A DNA stretch of 64,000 nt, from the NCBI RefSeq assembly GCF_013141715.1, contig NZ_WHOA01000147.1, positions 62,001-126,000 on the forward strand, given 5' to 3'. The position numbers were made by a program, and so were the translations under genes. This document shows, in pieces, positions 44,416 through 52,945 of this stretch (the first letter of the stretch is position 1; the number at the start of each line of letters is the position of its first letter). Below the pieces are notes generated by a model that ran no database searches, was not told where the DNA came from, and saw nothing but the letters and a program-made list of their open reading frames with translations. The DNA comes from Paenibacillus phytorum. GTDB lineage: Bacteria > Bacillota > Bacilli > Paenibacillales > NBRC-103111.

Positions 44416-44693
44416 AATCCAATCAGGTGATTTGGCCTGAACCCATTGTCGAGAAACTGCGTTCTTTTCGCAGCGAGCATTTTACACCTGAAGAAACGTA
44501 CGACTATATTGTACAATGCATACTTGAGGCTGAGGATCTTCTTTTGAACCCAGTTCTTGGCCGTACGTATGTTGAGGAATTTGGAGAGTTTAAAGATCAC
44601 TCAAGATTAATCTGTAGGAAGTTTAGAATTTATTACAGAATGATCCGGAATGATATCGTGGTAATTGCTTTAATGTTTCCGGATGAAAGCTAA
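44412..44693 (+). CDS. RelE/ParE-superfamily toxin
   Basis: A 93-residue protein of toxin size. The C-terminal part, GRTYVEEFGEFKDHSRLICRKFRIYYRMIRNDIVVI, has the pattern of RelE/ParE toxins (G...R.+....+++y+i....+.i+.i), with basic residues at the expected sites. RelE members cleave ribosome-bound mRNA; ParE members poison gyrase; the activity here cannot be decided. It is coupled to the antitoxin gene and followed by a terminator. Confidence 0.75.
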   Translation: MKSNQVIWPEPIVEKLRSFRSEHFTPEETYDYIVQCILEAEDLLLNPVLGRTYVEEFGEFKDHSRLICRKFRIYYRMIRNDIVVIALMFPDES

Positions 44694-44707
44694 TATGAAT
44701 AATGCGT

Positions 44708-44749
44708 AAGCCTACTCGAGTATAATCTATGACTCTAGTAGGCTTTTTT
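44708..44749 (+). terminator. Terminator after the toxin-antitoxin pair
   Basis: AAGCCTACT pairs with AGTAGGCTT around a 20-base loop, followed by TTTT. Confidence 0.7.
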
Positions 44750-44777
44750 AAATTGAGTATAAGGAAGGTGCTAGTCA

Positions 44778-44870
44778 ATGGAAGATTCATTCACTATTAA
44801 ATCTATTTTTTTTGAAATGGAAAACGGTTATGGATTTGCGCGAAAAAATCAGAAAACGATAAACTTATAA
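44778..44870 (+). CDS. Small open reading frame of 30 codons
   Basis: MEDSFTIKSIFFEMENGYGF and ten more residues. A good AAGGAAGG lies before the ATG. It may be a real small protein or the surviving N-terminus of a lost gene. No family recognised. Confidence 0.3.
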   Translation: MEDSFTIKSIFFEMENGYGFARKNQKTINL

Positions 44871-44891
44871 AAAAAGCACCTTTGCAGGTGC
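44868..44891 (-). terminator. Terminator of the 44.9-kb minus-strand gene
   Basis: GCACCT/AGGTGC hairpin. Read on the minus strand it is followed by a run of seven T. Confidence 0.7.
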
Positions 44892-44904
44892 CAATCTTGA
44901 GGTG

Positions 44905-45327
44905 TTACCTTGTTTGAACAGCAAGCCCACTAAAAGAAATGGGACCAACAACATCGGCTCTTGTATTTGCAGTTTGGTTTTCTGCGGTCACTGTATAAAT
45001 ATGATTGCCTGATCGTACATTTTTATCGATCGCCTGGAATGTAATAGCATAGTTTTGTTCCGAACCAACCGATTCAATACCTGTTTTTGTATTGAAAATT
45101 TCCCTCCCATCACGGAAGATTCTAAAGAGAATTTGGGCGATCCCAGTGATCCCCCGAACACCGATAGTAGCTACTAATTCAACTCGATTAGGTTGAGCAT
45201 TCGCAGGAATTCTTAGTTGTATTGTTGCTAGACTTACTCTTTTTGGTGATCTAGGGATCATAAAAGATCTGGATAAGTTAAATCTACTTAGCGGCTGAAC
45301 GGCATTTTTATCGAGAATACGAACCAA
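44905..45327 (-). CDS. Hypothetical beta-rich protein, possibly a spore-surface type
   Basis: About 140 residues from TTG 45327, chosen because AAAGGAG lies eight bases before it. No cysteine and no signal peptide. Alternating hydrophobic stretches (VSLATIQLRIP, RVELVATIGV, IYTVTAEN, VVGPISFSGLAV) suggest a beta-sandwich, reminiscent of exosporium or coat proteins of spore formers, but I do not recognise a family. It stands alone with its own terminator. Confidence 0.6.
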   Translation of the reverse strand: MVRILDKNAVQPLSRFNLSRSFMIPRSPKRVSLATIQLRIPANAQPNRVELVATIGVRGITGIAQILFRIFRDGREIFNTKTGIESVGSEQNYAITFQAIDKNVRSGNHIYTVTAENQTANTRADVVGPISFSGLAVQTR

Positions 45328-45640
45328 AATATCATCTCCTTTTGTTTGATTCTCCAAGATATGTTGGAAAGAAGGAGAGTGATTGGACGATTTATCTAAT
45401 TTGACTTTAATAGTGATAAATTTGTAGTGTTGTATAAATCATATATAAAACGGAGAATTCAATTGGACAACAATAGGGTTATTGTTATATCGTCACTTTC
45501 ACCATTAAATAAACTATGGATGTTAAGGGATCAGATAGTTTTGAAGTTAAATGACAATATATTGGAGTTCTCAGGTCTGGCTTAAAACTGAGTATAAATC
45601 GCTATGGCAATATCATAGATTGTCTCTGGTATAGAACTGA

Positions 45641-45723
45641 AGGGAACGCCATACTTCGAGAGGTACCGGATGCCGGGGCCGGAAGAGGATGATATTAATA
45701 CGATGCACCGCTATCGGGATGCG
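45641..45723 (+). pseudogene. Remnant of a second DUF2357 nuclease gene
   Basis: The 83 bases are 99 percent identical to 43187-43269. Directly after it comes GCTTATCATGAC, resembling the parent gene about 70 bases further on, as if an internal deletion joined the two. No start or longer frame remains. Confidence 0.75.
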
Positions 45724-45845
45724 GCTTATCATGACAAAAAAAAGAACCATAGAATGAAAAGATTTCAACCGTCAAACCTCTCCGACTATGCGGGAGGCCA
45801 CTGAAGAACTTGTAGTTTTTCGGAGTAGTTAGGGAGTAACGAATA

Positions 45846-45892
45846 AAAAGACGACCTTTATCCCCACTTTTTGGGGGTGAGAGTCGTCTTTT
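45846..45892. terminator. Strong bidirectional hairpin
   Basis: AAAAGACGAC pairs with GTCGTCTTTT, with an inner CCCCA/TGGGG stem. Confidence 0.7.
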
Positions 45893-46254
45893 CATTATCT
45901 AAGCAAGCCAGGGATAAATAATCGCTTATATGATCCAGGCTGTTGCGAAGCAGATGGCTAAAGGGAAGGCTTTTATAGATCAAAGTTAAGTGTAATGGCA
46001 GCGTCGTAATACTTTCACCATGTTCGTACCATCCAAATTGTGGGATGATAACACCAAGAAACTTATTTCTCATCCATCGCTTCAGGCTATTGCCGTCCTT
46101 CCTTCTACAACTTCCCTGATAACTAGGGCGGCTGCTCTCCTGAAGAGATACCCAATCAGGCTATTGCATCTCTTCCTTCTAACTCAATTGGATGAAATAG
46201 AGATGCAAGTTTCCTGATTTTATTAAAAAACCTAAGAGGAGGCGGTATGCCGCA

Positions 46255-48342
46255 ATGAGAAATACCATTTATCTAAAAAGGAATAGAAAGATCATTGTAC
46301 ATCCTGGTCATAACCGTCTTCCTCTAACATACATGGCAACAGCAATGAAAAACATAGAGTACTTAGGATTTACTTTTACCAAAGAGCTTATGGAAGTTCT
46401 TCATACGATGTCAGTTGATGAGTTCCTAGGGCTGTATCATCAGCTTGTGAAGGACTTGAAGTCGCTTATAGGGGCGAATGTTATCTTCAAACCGATGTAT
46501 CCTGATTTTCCCCAGCAAGTGATGATGGCAAGCGAAGCAGAGTTATATGTGAATGCGATCTATCACTATGTAACTCTGGGGCTGCCTGAGCATGTTGCGC
46601 TTGAGAGATTTCCCCTCCTAGATCAGGTTGATTTGAATATTATCGATTTAGGGAATTTGGAAGATTTCGATCAAATGATGCGTAATATCATTGGGGCGAA
46701 AAGTTCGATCTCCGAACCAGACAGGGAAGATATGGAATGGGTGATCGCAACGTATGATGAGTTGAGTACCGTGCTGCCAGATGAGATCCCTATGAAAGAA
46801 AATGTGGGGTTTGTCGTAGGAGCGCTCCTCAAATACGAAAAGGCCAACATCAAGCTCATCACAGCATACATGAAAACGGCAACGGATGTACTGCGGTTAG
46901 CTGTCGCCCTGTCGGATGGGGATGTAAGCCTTGCAACCAACACGAAGTTCCGGAAGTTCAAGCGTGCTGAGCGGCGGTTGCTTCTGGAGCTGCTTGAGCA
47001 ATGCGGGAATCGGATTGAGGATATGCTGCGCTATAAGAATCGCTGGATTCGTCTGGGAGAAATTCTACACCCTGCGGAATATAAACATAAATATGACGGC
47101 TGTAAGGAAGCTTTTGATATCCTCCGCAATAATAAACCCTATGAAACATTCGGTGGCAAAGTCGAAAATGCGCTCCGTCATAAAGATACCAGTCTGGCTG
47201 TGGACATATTGAAAGACCGTGCAGGAGAGTTCGCTAGACGGCTGGATCATTTGCTAAGAATAGATGAAGATTTCTCCCCAGTTGTTGAAAAGTTCGCTGA
47301 AATTGCTGCGCAGGTTTCGACGCCAGTGTTGCTGCAAGTGATGGCACATTTCAGCCATAGGGATGAAAGGCAGGAATTACGGACGTTCTTCCCAAAAGGG
47401 AATGTAGCGAAAGCAGTAGCGATTCCCAATACGCTTCCTGATATTGAAGTCGAAGCCTGTGAAGCAATCGTGCAAACGTGCAAAAATACGCTAATGCATA
47501 AATTCGCCGGACTACCTTCGCTAGGGGGTGTTTATGTCGATGAGAGATTGAGGCAGTATGTCATGCCTTTCTCCCAAAGATCTGCGAGTAAGGCGCTTCG
47601 CACCATCGTTCGTGGCAGCCGGCTTGAGATGCCGAAAGGAGATACAATCCGCTTTTTCTTATGGTGGAAAGAGGGGACAGTTAACGGAAAACATACAGGA
47701 AGAGTCGATATTGACCTCTCTGCTATGATGTATGATGAGCATTGGCAGTATGTCGAACATATCTCCTACACGAATCTGCGTTCAGATAAATATAAAGCCG
47801 CTCACAGCGGGGATATCACATCGGCACCCTTTGGTGCTTGCGAGTTTATAGATTTGGATATTCCTTCTGTTGTTAAATATGGTGGACGCTATGTTGTCGC
47901 CTCATTGAATTCGTTTACGGAGCAGTCTTACTGTGATCTACCTGAATGTTTTGCGGGTTGGATGATGAGGAAGCATCCTAATTCTGGGGAGATTTTTGAA
48001 CCTTCGACAGTGGTGGATCGCATCGATATTGCTGCAGACACGAGAATTGCGATTCCAGTCATTTTGGATTTGGTGGAACGGAAGATCATTTGGTGCGACT
48101 TAGCGCTGCAAAAACATCCTAACTACTACAACAATGTAGAAGGAAATCAAAAAGGTATGGTCCTAATGGGGAAAGCGATGACCTCGTTAACAAAGCCTAC
48201 CCTGTACGATTTATTCATGCTGCATGCTGCGGCCAGAGGTCGAATCGTGGAAGATGTGGATAGCGCGCAGACGGTGTTTGCGGTGAATGAGGGGATTACT
48301 CCTTTTGATATCAGCAGGATTATGGCTGAGTTTATTGCTTAA
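46255..48342 (+). CDS. TerD-domain protein with large helical N-terminal region
   Basis: A 695-residue protein. The first 440 residues are helical and unrecognised. From about 465 the TerD signature appears: GRVDIDLSAMMYDEHW, HISYTNLRSDKYKAAHSGD (about 505-523), EFIDLDI and VASLNSF, with the Asp residues TerD uses to bind calcium. TerD-containing proteins act in Ter stress systems. The next intact genes encode Thg1-like and kinase-like RNA enzymes, so a role in an RNA-damage response is likely. AGGAGG lies 13 bases before the ATG; a three-codon frame (ATG CCG CAA TGA) lies between and overlaps the start, perhaps a coupling device. Confidence 0.72.
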   Translation: MRNTIYLKRNRKIIVHPGHNRLPLTYMATAMKNIEYLGFTFTKELMEVLHTMSVDEFLGLYHQLVKDLKSLIGANVIFKPMYPDFPQQVMMASEAELYVNAIYHYVTLGLPEHVALERFPLLDQVDLNIIDLGNLEDFDQMMRNIIGAKSSISEPDREDMEWVIATYDELSTVLPDEIPMKENVGFVVGALLKYEKANIKLITAYMKTATDVLRLAVALSDGDVSLATNTKFRKFKRAERRLLLELLEQCGNRIEDMLRYKNRWIRLGEILHPAEYKHKYDGCKEAFDILRNNKPYETFGGKVENALRHKDTSLAVDILKDRAGEFARRLDHLLRIDEDFSPVVEKFAEIAAQVSTPVLLQVMAHFSHRDERQELRTFFPKGNVAKAVAIPNTLPDIEVEACEAIVQTCKNTLMHKFAGLPSLGGVYVDERLRQYVMPFSQRSASKALRTIVRGSRLEMPKGDTIRFFLWWKEGTVNGKHTGRVDIDLSAMMYDEHWQYVEHISYTNLRSDKYKAAHSGDITSAPFGACEFIDLDIPSVVKYGGRYVVASLNSFTEQSYCDLPECFAGWMMRKHPNSGEIFEPSTVVDRIDIAADTRIAIPVILDLVERKIIWCDLALQKHPNYYNNVEGNQKGMVLMGKAMTSLTKPTLYDLFMLHAAARGRIVEDVDSAQTVFAVNEGITPFDISRIMAEFIA

Positions 48343-48510
48343 GGAAAAGATGAAATTCGTACAGTTATTAAATCCAAGCATAGTGAACAGAGTAAATTCA
48401 ATATGGCTAACTGTATATATCAATCATCTCTCATCGGCTCATCTGGTATTTGCACGCGCGGATTCAACTAGTCATTAATGCTGGTTTCTCTGTGTGAGCT
48501 ATATTTACCC

Positions 48511-48543
48511 GGTCATGGACTTTTGAGTCCATGGCCTTTTTTT
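48511..48543 (+). terminator. Terminator after the TerD-like gene
   Basis: GGTCATGGACT pairs with AGTCCATGGCC (one G-T pair) and is followed by seven T. Confidence 0.75.
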
Positions 48544-48572
48544 ATACTTTGATATCCAAGGGGAAGATAACG

Positions 48573-48704
48573 ATGGCTATTGTCCAAGTAAGATCGACCA
48601 ACCCGAAGCTTTCTTTTATCATCAAAAAGAATCCGGAATCCGGCCTCATGATCCGATCGAAATTCAAGGGACTATCCGTACAGCTTAATATGGCTGAGGG
48701 ATAG
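48573..48704 (+). pseudogene. Truncated gene between TerD-like and Thg1-like genes
   Basis: Forty-three codons with a good AAGGGGAAG upstream start MAIVQVRSTNPKLSFIIKKN and stop at TAG. A second coding-like stretch in another frame follows (48701-48763: IDQGYDIREIGLN, stop, YHYRPQERR), ending just before the Thg1-like gene. Together they look like the two ends of a gene that lost its middle. The family is not recognised. Confidence 0.45.
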
Positions 48705-48777
48705 ATCAGGGTTATGATATTCGAGAAATTGGATTAAACTAGTACCATTATCGCCCTCAGGAAAGGAGATAGCAGCA

Positions 48778-49515
48778 ATGAATAAGGATGATTTCGGAAA
48801 TCGAATGAAGAATTACGAGAATACGTTCCGGCACAGTTTACCGCGGCGTCTGCCTGTAATCCTGAGAATTGACGGGTGCCACTTTCACACCTTTACACGG
48901 GGGATGGCCAAACCATTTGATGAGCTGTTAACCAAAGCGTTATGGGAGACCTGTAAATATCTCGCTCAAAATATGATGGGTTGCAAATTGGTTTACCACC
49001 AAAGTGACGAGATTTCGATCCTGCTCACGAATTATGATAAATTGACCACTCAATCGTGGTTCGATAATAACATACAAAAAATGGTGTCTGTATCTTCATC
49101 AATGGCCACGGCTAAGTTCAATGAGGAGATTAGAAAGTATTATCCCGATAAGGAACTGGCGACATTTGACAGCAGAGCATGGGTATTACCGCATGATGAG
49201 GTCACGAACTACTTTCTCTGGCGCCAGCAGGATGCGACGAAGAACAGTATTTCTATGGTTTCACAGGTCCACTTCCCGCAAAAAGTACTACAAGGTCTTG
49301 ATGGAAAACAGCTTCAGGATAAGCTATTCGTTGAAAAGGGAATAAACTGGAATGATCTTCCTGTATGGCAAAAACGAGGGGTTTGCATCACAAAACAGTC
49401 CTATTTTAAAGGAGAAGCACAAAGAAATAAGTGGGATGTTGATATGGATACTCCGATTTTTTCGCAAAATAGAGAGTATATTAATCAATACGTCTATCTG
49501 AATAGGAATGAGTAA
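48778..49515 (+). CDS. Thg1-like 3'-5' RNA polymerase (tRNA-His guanylyltransferase family)
   Basis: A 245-residue protein close to the family norm. The metal-binding catalytic residues are visible: RIDGCHFHTFT (Asp32, Gly33) and HQSDEISILL (Asp77, Glu78). DSRAWVLPHDEVTNYFLWRQ (about 132-151) is also typical. Thg1 enzymes add nucleotides to the 5' end of RNA; bacterial Thg1-like proteins repair truncated tRNA 5' ends. The kinase-like gene starts two bases after its stop codon, so both are made together. GGAAAGGAG precedes the ATG. Confidence 0.88.
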   Translation: MNKDDFGNRMKNYENTFRHSLPRRLPVILRIDGCHFHTFTRGMAKPFDELLTKALWETCKYLAQNMMGCKLVYHQSDEISILLTNYDKLTTQSWFDNNIQKMVSVSSSMATAKFNEEIRKYYPDKELATFDSRAWVLPHDEVTNYFLWRQQDATKNSISMVSQVHFPQKVLQGLDGKQLQDKLFVEKGINWNDLPVWQKRGVCITKQSYFKGEAQRNKWDVDMDTPIFSQNREYINQYVYLNRNE

Positions 49516-49517
49516 TT

Positions 49518-49955
49518 ATGGAGTGTGTGATCTTTGTCGGTATTCAAGCCTCAGGCAAATCAACCTTCTTTAAGGAGCGATTTTTCAATTCCCACATCAG
49601 AATCAACATGGATATGCTTAAAACCAGGCACAGGGAAAACATATATTTAGCCGCATCCTTCCAAGCCAAGCAGCCTTTTGTTGTGGACAACACGAATCCA
49701 ACGATTGAGGATAGGAGTAAGTATATATCACTCGCCAAAGAACACAAGTTCCGAGTAGTGGGTTATTACTTTGAACCTGATTTTGCTGAGTCTGTAAAAA
49801 GAAATGAAGTGCGTTCAGGGAGTGAAAAGGTACCGGAGGTTGGAATTAAGAGTATAATTAAAAGATTACAGATACCTGATTTGAGTGAAGGATTTGATAC
49901 GTTATATCGAGTAAGGACGGAAGATGGGAAGTTTTATGTTGAGGATTTTTATTAA
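49518..49955 (+). CDS. P-loop polynucleotide-kinase-like protein
   Basis: A 145-residue single-domain kinase: Walker A VGIQASGKST (7-16), the acceptor-site Asp in RINMDMLKTR (about 30-39), and VVDNTNPT (about 54-61), the arrangement of T4 Pnkp-type 5'-OH kinases. Beside Thg1 it could phosphorylate the 5' end of cleaved RNA before extension from the 5' end. It has no phosphatase or ligase domain, and no RNA ligase gene is nearby. Confidence 0.82.
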   Translation: MECVIFVGIQASGKSTFFKERFFNSHIRINMDMLKTRHRENIYLAASFQAKQPFVVDNTNPTIEDRSKYISLAKEHKFRVVGYYFEPDFAESVKRNEVRSGSEKVPEVGIKSIIKRLQIPDLSEGFDTLYRVRTEDGKFYVEDFY

Positions 49956-50059
49956 GGAAACAAAGGGTTAACTCAAGAAGCTTTTCGGTGGTACAAGTGA
50001 GTTGAGTTATGAACAAAGTGATAGAAGGCTTGCAAAATGGAGCCATTGGATTTAGAGAG

Positions 50060-50086
50060 CACCTGTTGTTAAAACAGGTGTTTTTA
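50060..50086 (+). terminator. Terminator after the RNA-repair cassette
   Basis: CACCTGTT pairs with AACAGGTG and is followed by five T. Confidence 0.7.
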
Positions 50087-50251
50087 CTTTTAAAAGCTTT
50101 ACTTTTAACTTTTTGAAGCCGTAAGTAATCTGACTCTTCATGACAGTAATGTGTTGTATGATACGGACTAAGTTGCGATAATTGGGTTATACCTAGAAAT
50201 GATAAATGGGACTGCCAAATTAAATCCTTTCAGAAAAGAGAGCCAAACGCG

Positions 50252-50563
50252 ATGATCAAAATAATCAGGTCGAAAGTAGAAGCCGAGCTTCAGGCATTCG
50301 TCGGGACTGACGCTTATATCCACAGCGAAGCGACGTCATTTGTCTTCGTTCGCAATTTCAAGGTCAAGGTTACCCATGTCTTTATAGCGGGGGAAGGCCC
50401 TTTTCGTGCCGCTCTACGATTCGATGGGCATGGCTGGCTGCGAATGGAGGCGCTCACACATTATGAGGTAGATGGGAATGGTCGTCTTTTGCTGGCCGGC
50501 TATGATGACAGAGGTCGGATGAATGTTGCTCTGCACTTGGGAAAGGAGCCGTTTCCAGAATGA
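50252..50563 (+). CDS. yojF: DUF1806 protein, YojF-like partner of BshB2
   Basis: A 103-residue protein that I recognise mainly from its position: in B. subtilis yojF lies directly before bshB2 (yojG). The middle reads VFIAGEGPFRAALRFDGHGW and the end is LHLGKEPFP. Its biochemical role is not established. It overlaps bshB2 by four bases (ATGA), which implies coupled translation. Confidence 0.75.
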   Translation: MIKIIRSKVEAELQAFVGTDAYIHSEATSFVFVRNFKVKVTHVFIAGEGPFRAALRFDGHGWLRMEALTHYEVDGNGRLLLAGYDDRGRMNVALHLGKEPFPE

Positions 50564-51264
50564 ACAATATCGATAAAGCCAAAAAGCTGCTCGCGGTGTT
50601 TGCCCATCCTGACGACGAGTCGTTTATTTGTGGAGGTACTCTCGCCAAATATGCCAGTGAGGGGGTGGACATTACGCTGGTGAGCGCCACGCGGGGTGAA
50701 ATGGGACGACGTATGGGCAATCCACCCTATCTTAACCGGGAATCGATGGCGGCTGCCCGTGAAATGGAACTACGGCAGGCCTGCGAGAGCCTGGGCATCC
50801 GACAGCTCCTATTTTTGGATATCCGCGATAAAACAGTTGAGTTTTCCGATGAGGATAGCTTGACAGCACGGATTGCGGCCCTCATTAATGAAGTGGATCC
50901 CGATGTCGTGCTTACGTTTCACGAAACGCTGGGTGGACACCCAGATCATTGCGCAATTGGAAAAGCGACGACGAACGCTTTTGGGCGAACAGGACATAGG
51001 GGTGCTTTATATTTCATTACGTTCGGTGACGCAATGGAGCGTCCGGAGCGGTACGGGTATTCCCGAAAGGATGTCATTAAAATCGACGTACATGTTCATC
51101 TGGAAGCAAAGCTCGCCGCGTTTCGGGCCCACCGCTGCCAGACCGAAATCGACGAATGGGTATGGCTGCCCACCCAAGAGGCGCTGGTGAGATTAGGCAG
51201 ATATGAATACTTTTTGAAGGCGGATAGGGAGGCTCCGACGCGGGTTCTCGATGATTTGTTTTAG
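50560..51264 (+). CDS. bshB2: Bacillithiol biosynthesis deacetylase BshB2
   Basis: A 234-residue LmbE-like zinc deacetylase. The metal motif AHPDDES is at 15-21 and the second site GGHPDHCAIG near 124-133. BshB enzymes remove acetate from N-acetylglucosaminyl malate, the second step of bacillithiol synthesis in Bacillota. The yojF neighbour supports BshB2 over BshB1. bshA and bshC are not in the window. Confidence 0.88.
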   Translation: MNNIDKAKKLLAVFAHPDDESFICGGTLAKYASEGVDITLVSATRGEMGRRMGNPPYLNRESMAAAREMELRQACESLGIRQLLFLDIRDKTVEFSDEDSLTARIAALINEVDPDVVLTFHETLGGHPDHCAIGKATTNAFGRTGHRGALYFITFGDAMERPERYGYSRKDVIKIDVHVHLEAKLAAFRAHRCQTEIDEWVWLPTQEALVRLGRYEYFLKADREAPTRVLDDLF

Positions 51265-51277
51265 CGTCTCTCTCGGA

Positions 51278-52438
51278 TCACAAGGGTGTCTCGGCTAAAG
51301 CGGCTTTAGCCAAGGTATGAAGTACTGTATTATCCATTGGCGGATTATGCAGGCCTGCACGAACATCCCGGTAATACCGTTCCAAAGGCCGATTGCGGGA
51401 TAAACTCGCGGCACCGACAATTCTCATCGCCAAGTCCACGATTTTGATGGCGTTGTTGGTGGCAACATACTTGGCCAAGCCGAGCTCTGGTTTCAACGCG
51501 GGTCGGTCTTCCTTCTCACGATCCCAGCGATCCGCCACCGCATAAAGGAGCGAGCGTGCGGTTCGTAATTCGATTTCCATCTCTCCGATCGACTGCTGGA
51601 CGGAAGGGAGTGCGGCGATCGGTTCGTTCATATGGTTGGGTCGATAGGAGAGGGCAAATTCAAGGGCGTAATCACGTGCCGCCAAGGCAATGCCCATGTA
51701 ACATGCCGGAATATGCAGAAGCCAGCCGCCCCCGTCATCCATGCCATTTCCGGAGAGCCTCATGTCTTTGTCCACAAAAACGCCATCCAGCACCACATCG
51801 TGGCTTCCGGTCGCGCGCATCCCGAGTGTATCCCAGGTTTCCACCAAGGTCACCCGGTCCGTCCGGTGAATCAGGAAGTCGGCCGTACAGTCTTCATCCG
51901 GGATATACGCCGATACCACAAAACGATCGAGGATCGGTGAAAGCGTACTAAACGTTTTGCGTCCCGTAATCCGCCATCCGTCGTCCGTAGGGACCGCTGT
52001 CGTTTCGGGCTTTCCGCCCCGGCTGGGACTCCCGGATGCTGCTTCGCTAGCAAAGGTGTTGATCATCGTCCCGTCGCTCACGACGGAACGGCACAAATCG
52101 GCAAATATAGCCTCCGGCCATTTCCGGGTTGTCCCGAGATGAAGGATCTGACCGACATGCCAGCCAACGGCCAATGCGGTCGATCCGTCTCCGTAAGCTA
52201 GCCTCTCCTGCAGCATGACGAGGGCATAAAGCGAGAGTCCATTCCCGCCGAATTCTTGAGGGACGGTTATCTTTAAGTACCCGGCCTCGCGCAGGTCTGC
52301 GAAATTCTCAAATGGAAACGATCCCTCTTGGTCATGCCGCGTGGCCCTCCCCACAAAAAGGCTAGCCAACTCATCTGCTTTTCTGGCCCAAGCCCGCTCT
52401 TCCTCGCTGCGAATATATTGATCAATGACTCGATTCAT
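51278..52438 (-). CDS. Acyl-CoA dehydrogenase family flavoprotein
   Basis: A 386-residue protein with the acyl-CoA dehydrogenase fold: an N-terminal helical domain ([19 protein letters not shown], about 54-72), the beta domain with [16 protein letters not shown] (about 151-166), and a C-terminal helical domain ([20 protein letters not shown]). It belongs to the group that includes monooxygenase-like members (SfnB, DszC), with Arg and His near the C-terminus in place of the usual catalytic Glu segment, so it may not oxidise acyl-CoA. Its stop faces bshB2 across 13 bases. Confidence 0.83.
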   Translation of the reverse strand: MNRVIDQYIRSEEERAWARKADELASLFVGRATRHDQEGSFPFENFADLREAGYLKITVPQEFGGNGLSLYALVMLQERLAYGDGSTALAVGWHVGQILHLGTTRKWPEAIFADLCRSVVSDGTMINTFASEAASGSPSRGGKPETTAVPTDDGWRITGRKTFSTLSPILDRFVVSAYIPDEDCTADFLIHRTDRVTLVETWDTLGMRATGSHDVVLDGVFVDKDMRLSGNGMDDGGGWLLHIPACYMGIALAARDYALEFALSYRPNHMNEPIAALPSVQQSIGEMEIELRTARSLLYAVADRWDREKEDRPALKPELGLAKYVATNNAIKIVDLAMRIVGAASLSRNRPLERYYRDVRAGLHNPPMDNTVLHTLAKAALAETPL

Positions 52439-52945
52439 CTATTACACACTCCTTTTCTTACTTATTATATCAGCTGTCGTATAGCGAGTTATAACAGTCT
52501 CTATCAAACTCGCTTTTTGACCGAGTAAAAGATTAATAGGGTTGTGGACTGATTGGGGACGCGAAATGTTGCGTCCCCAATATTTATTGTGAAGAAACTT
52601 TAATTTATTTCGAGTAGAATGTTTAAGGTTCGCATGGAAAAATGAACAGGGGTTCGATCCATGCTTTTGTTACATTACGAGCTCTTCGAAGTAATCCTTA
52701 TCGACCCAATCCTTTTTCAAACGTAAAGAACCCACTGTTCAGGCGAAACAAAGTGAACTTTAATGTCACACAGTGATTATTGCGACAAAAAAGTGACAGT
52801 CTCGGAAAAAGTACGACAATATTCGAGGGAAATGATAGAAATATGGGGAAATTTACTTTCTTCCACTTTGCATAAAAGCTAGAATCTGATAGGATATAAA
52901 GAAAGACGATAGTTTTAGTAAGAATTAAAAGGAGGCACCTTTTCC
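52439..52945. other. Intergenic interval with repeat copy C
   Basis: About 500 bases between divergent genes. It holds the repeat at 52483-52581 and AT-rich DNA that should carry the cysD promoter. I looked for an S-box (SAM) riboswitch before cysD and did not see one. Confidence 0.5.
52483..52581. repeat. Dispersed repeat copy C
   Basis: Starts AGCGAGTTATAACAGTCTCT, with GCGAGTT pairing with AACTCGC before TTTTT, then AATAGG and a second hairpin (ATTGGGGACGC / GCGTCCCCAAT, 52552-52581). The first part matches copy B (32789-32827) almost exactly; the second part has the layout of copy A (13543-13691). Confidence 0.55.

Larger units (their letters stand above)
45328..46254. other. Gene-free interval of decayed sequence
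   Basis: About 930 bases. It contains the 83-bp remnant of the DUF2357 gene, a strong hairpin at 45846-45892, and an open stretch of about 100 codons on the minus strand (about 45858-46160, containing NKFLGVIIPQFGWYEHGES) without a recognised family. Two copies of CAGGCTATTGC (46084, 46158) sit in it. Confidence 0.5.

Noticed and set aside
52600-52940. S-box (SAM) riboswitch before cysD
   Set aside because: I looked for the conserved S-box core and a terminator stem and did not find them; the region has only short AT-rich stretches.
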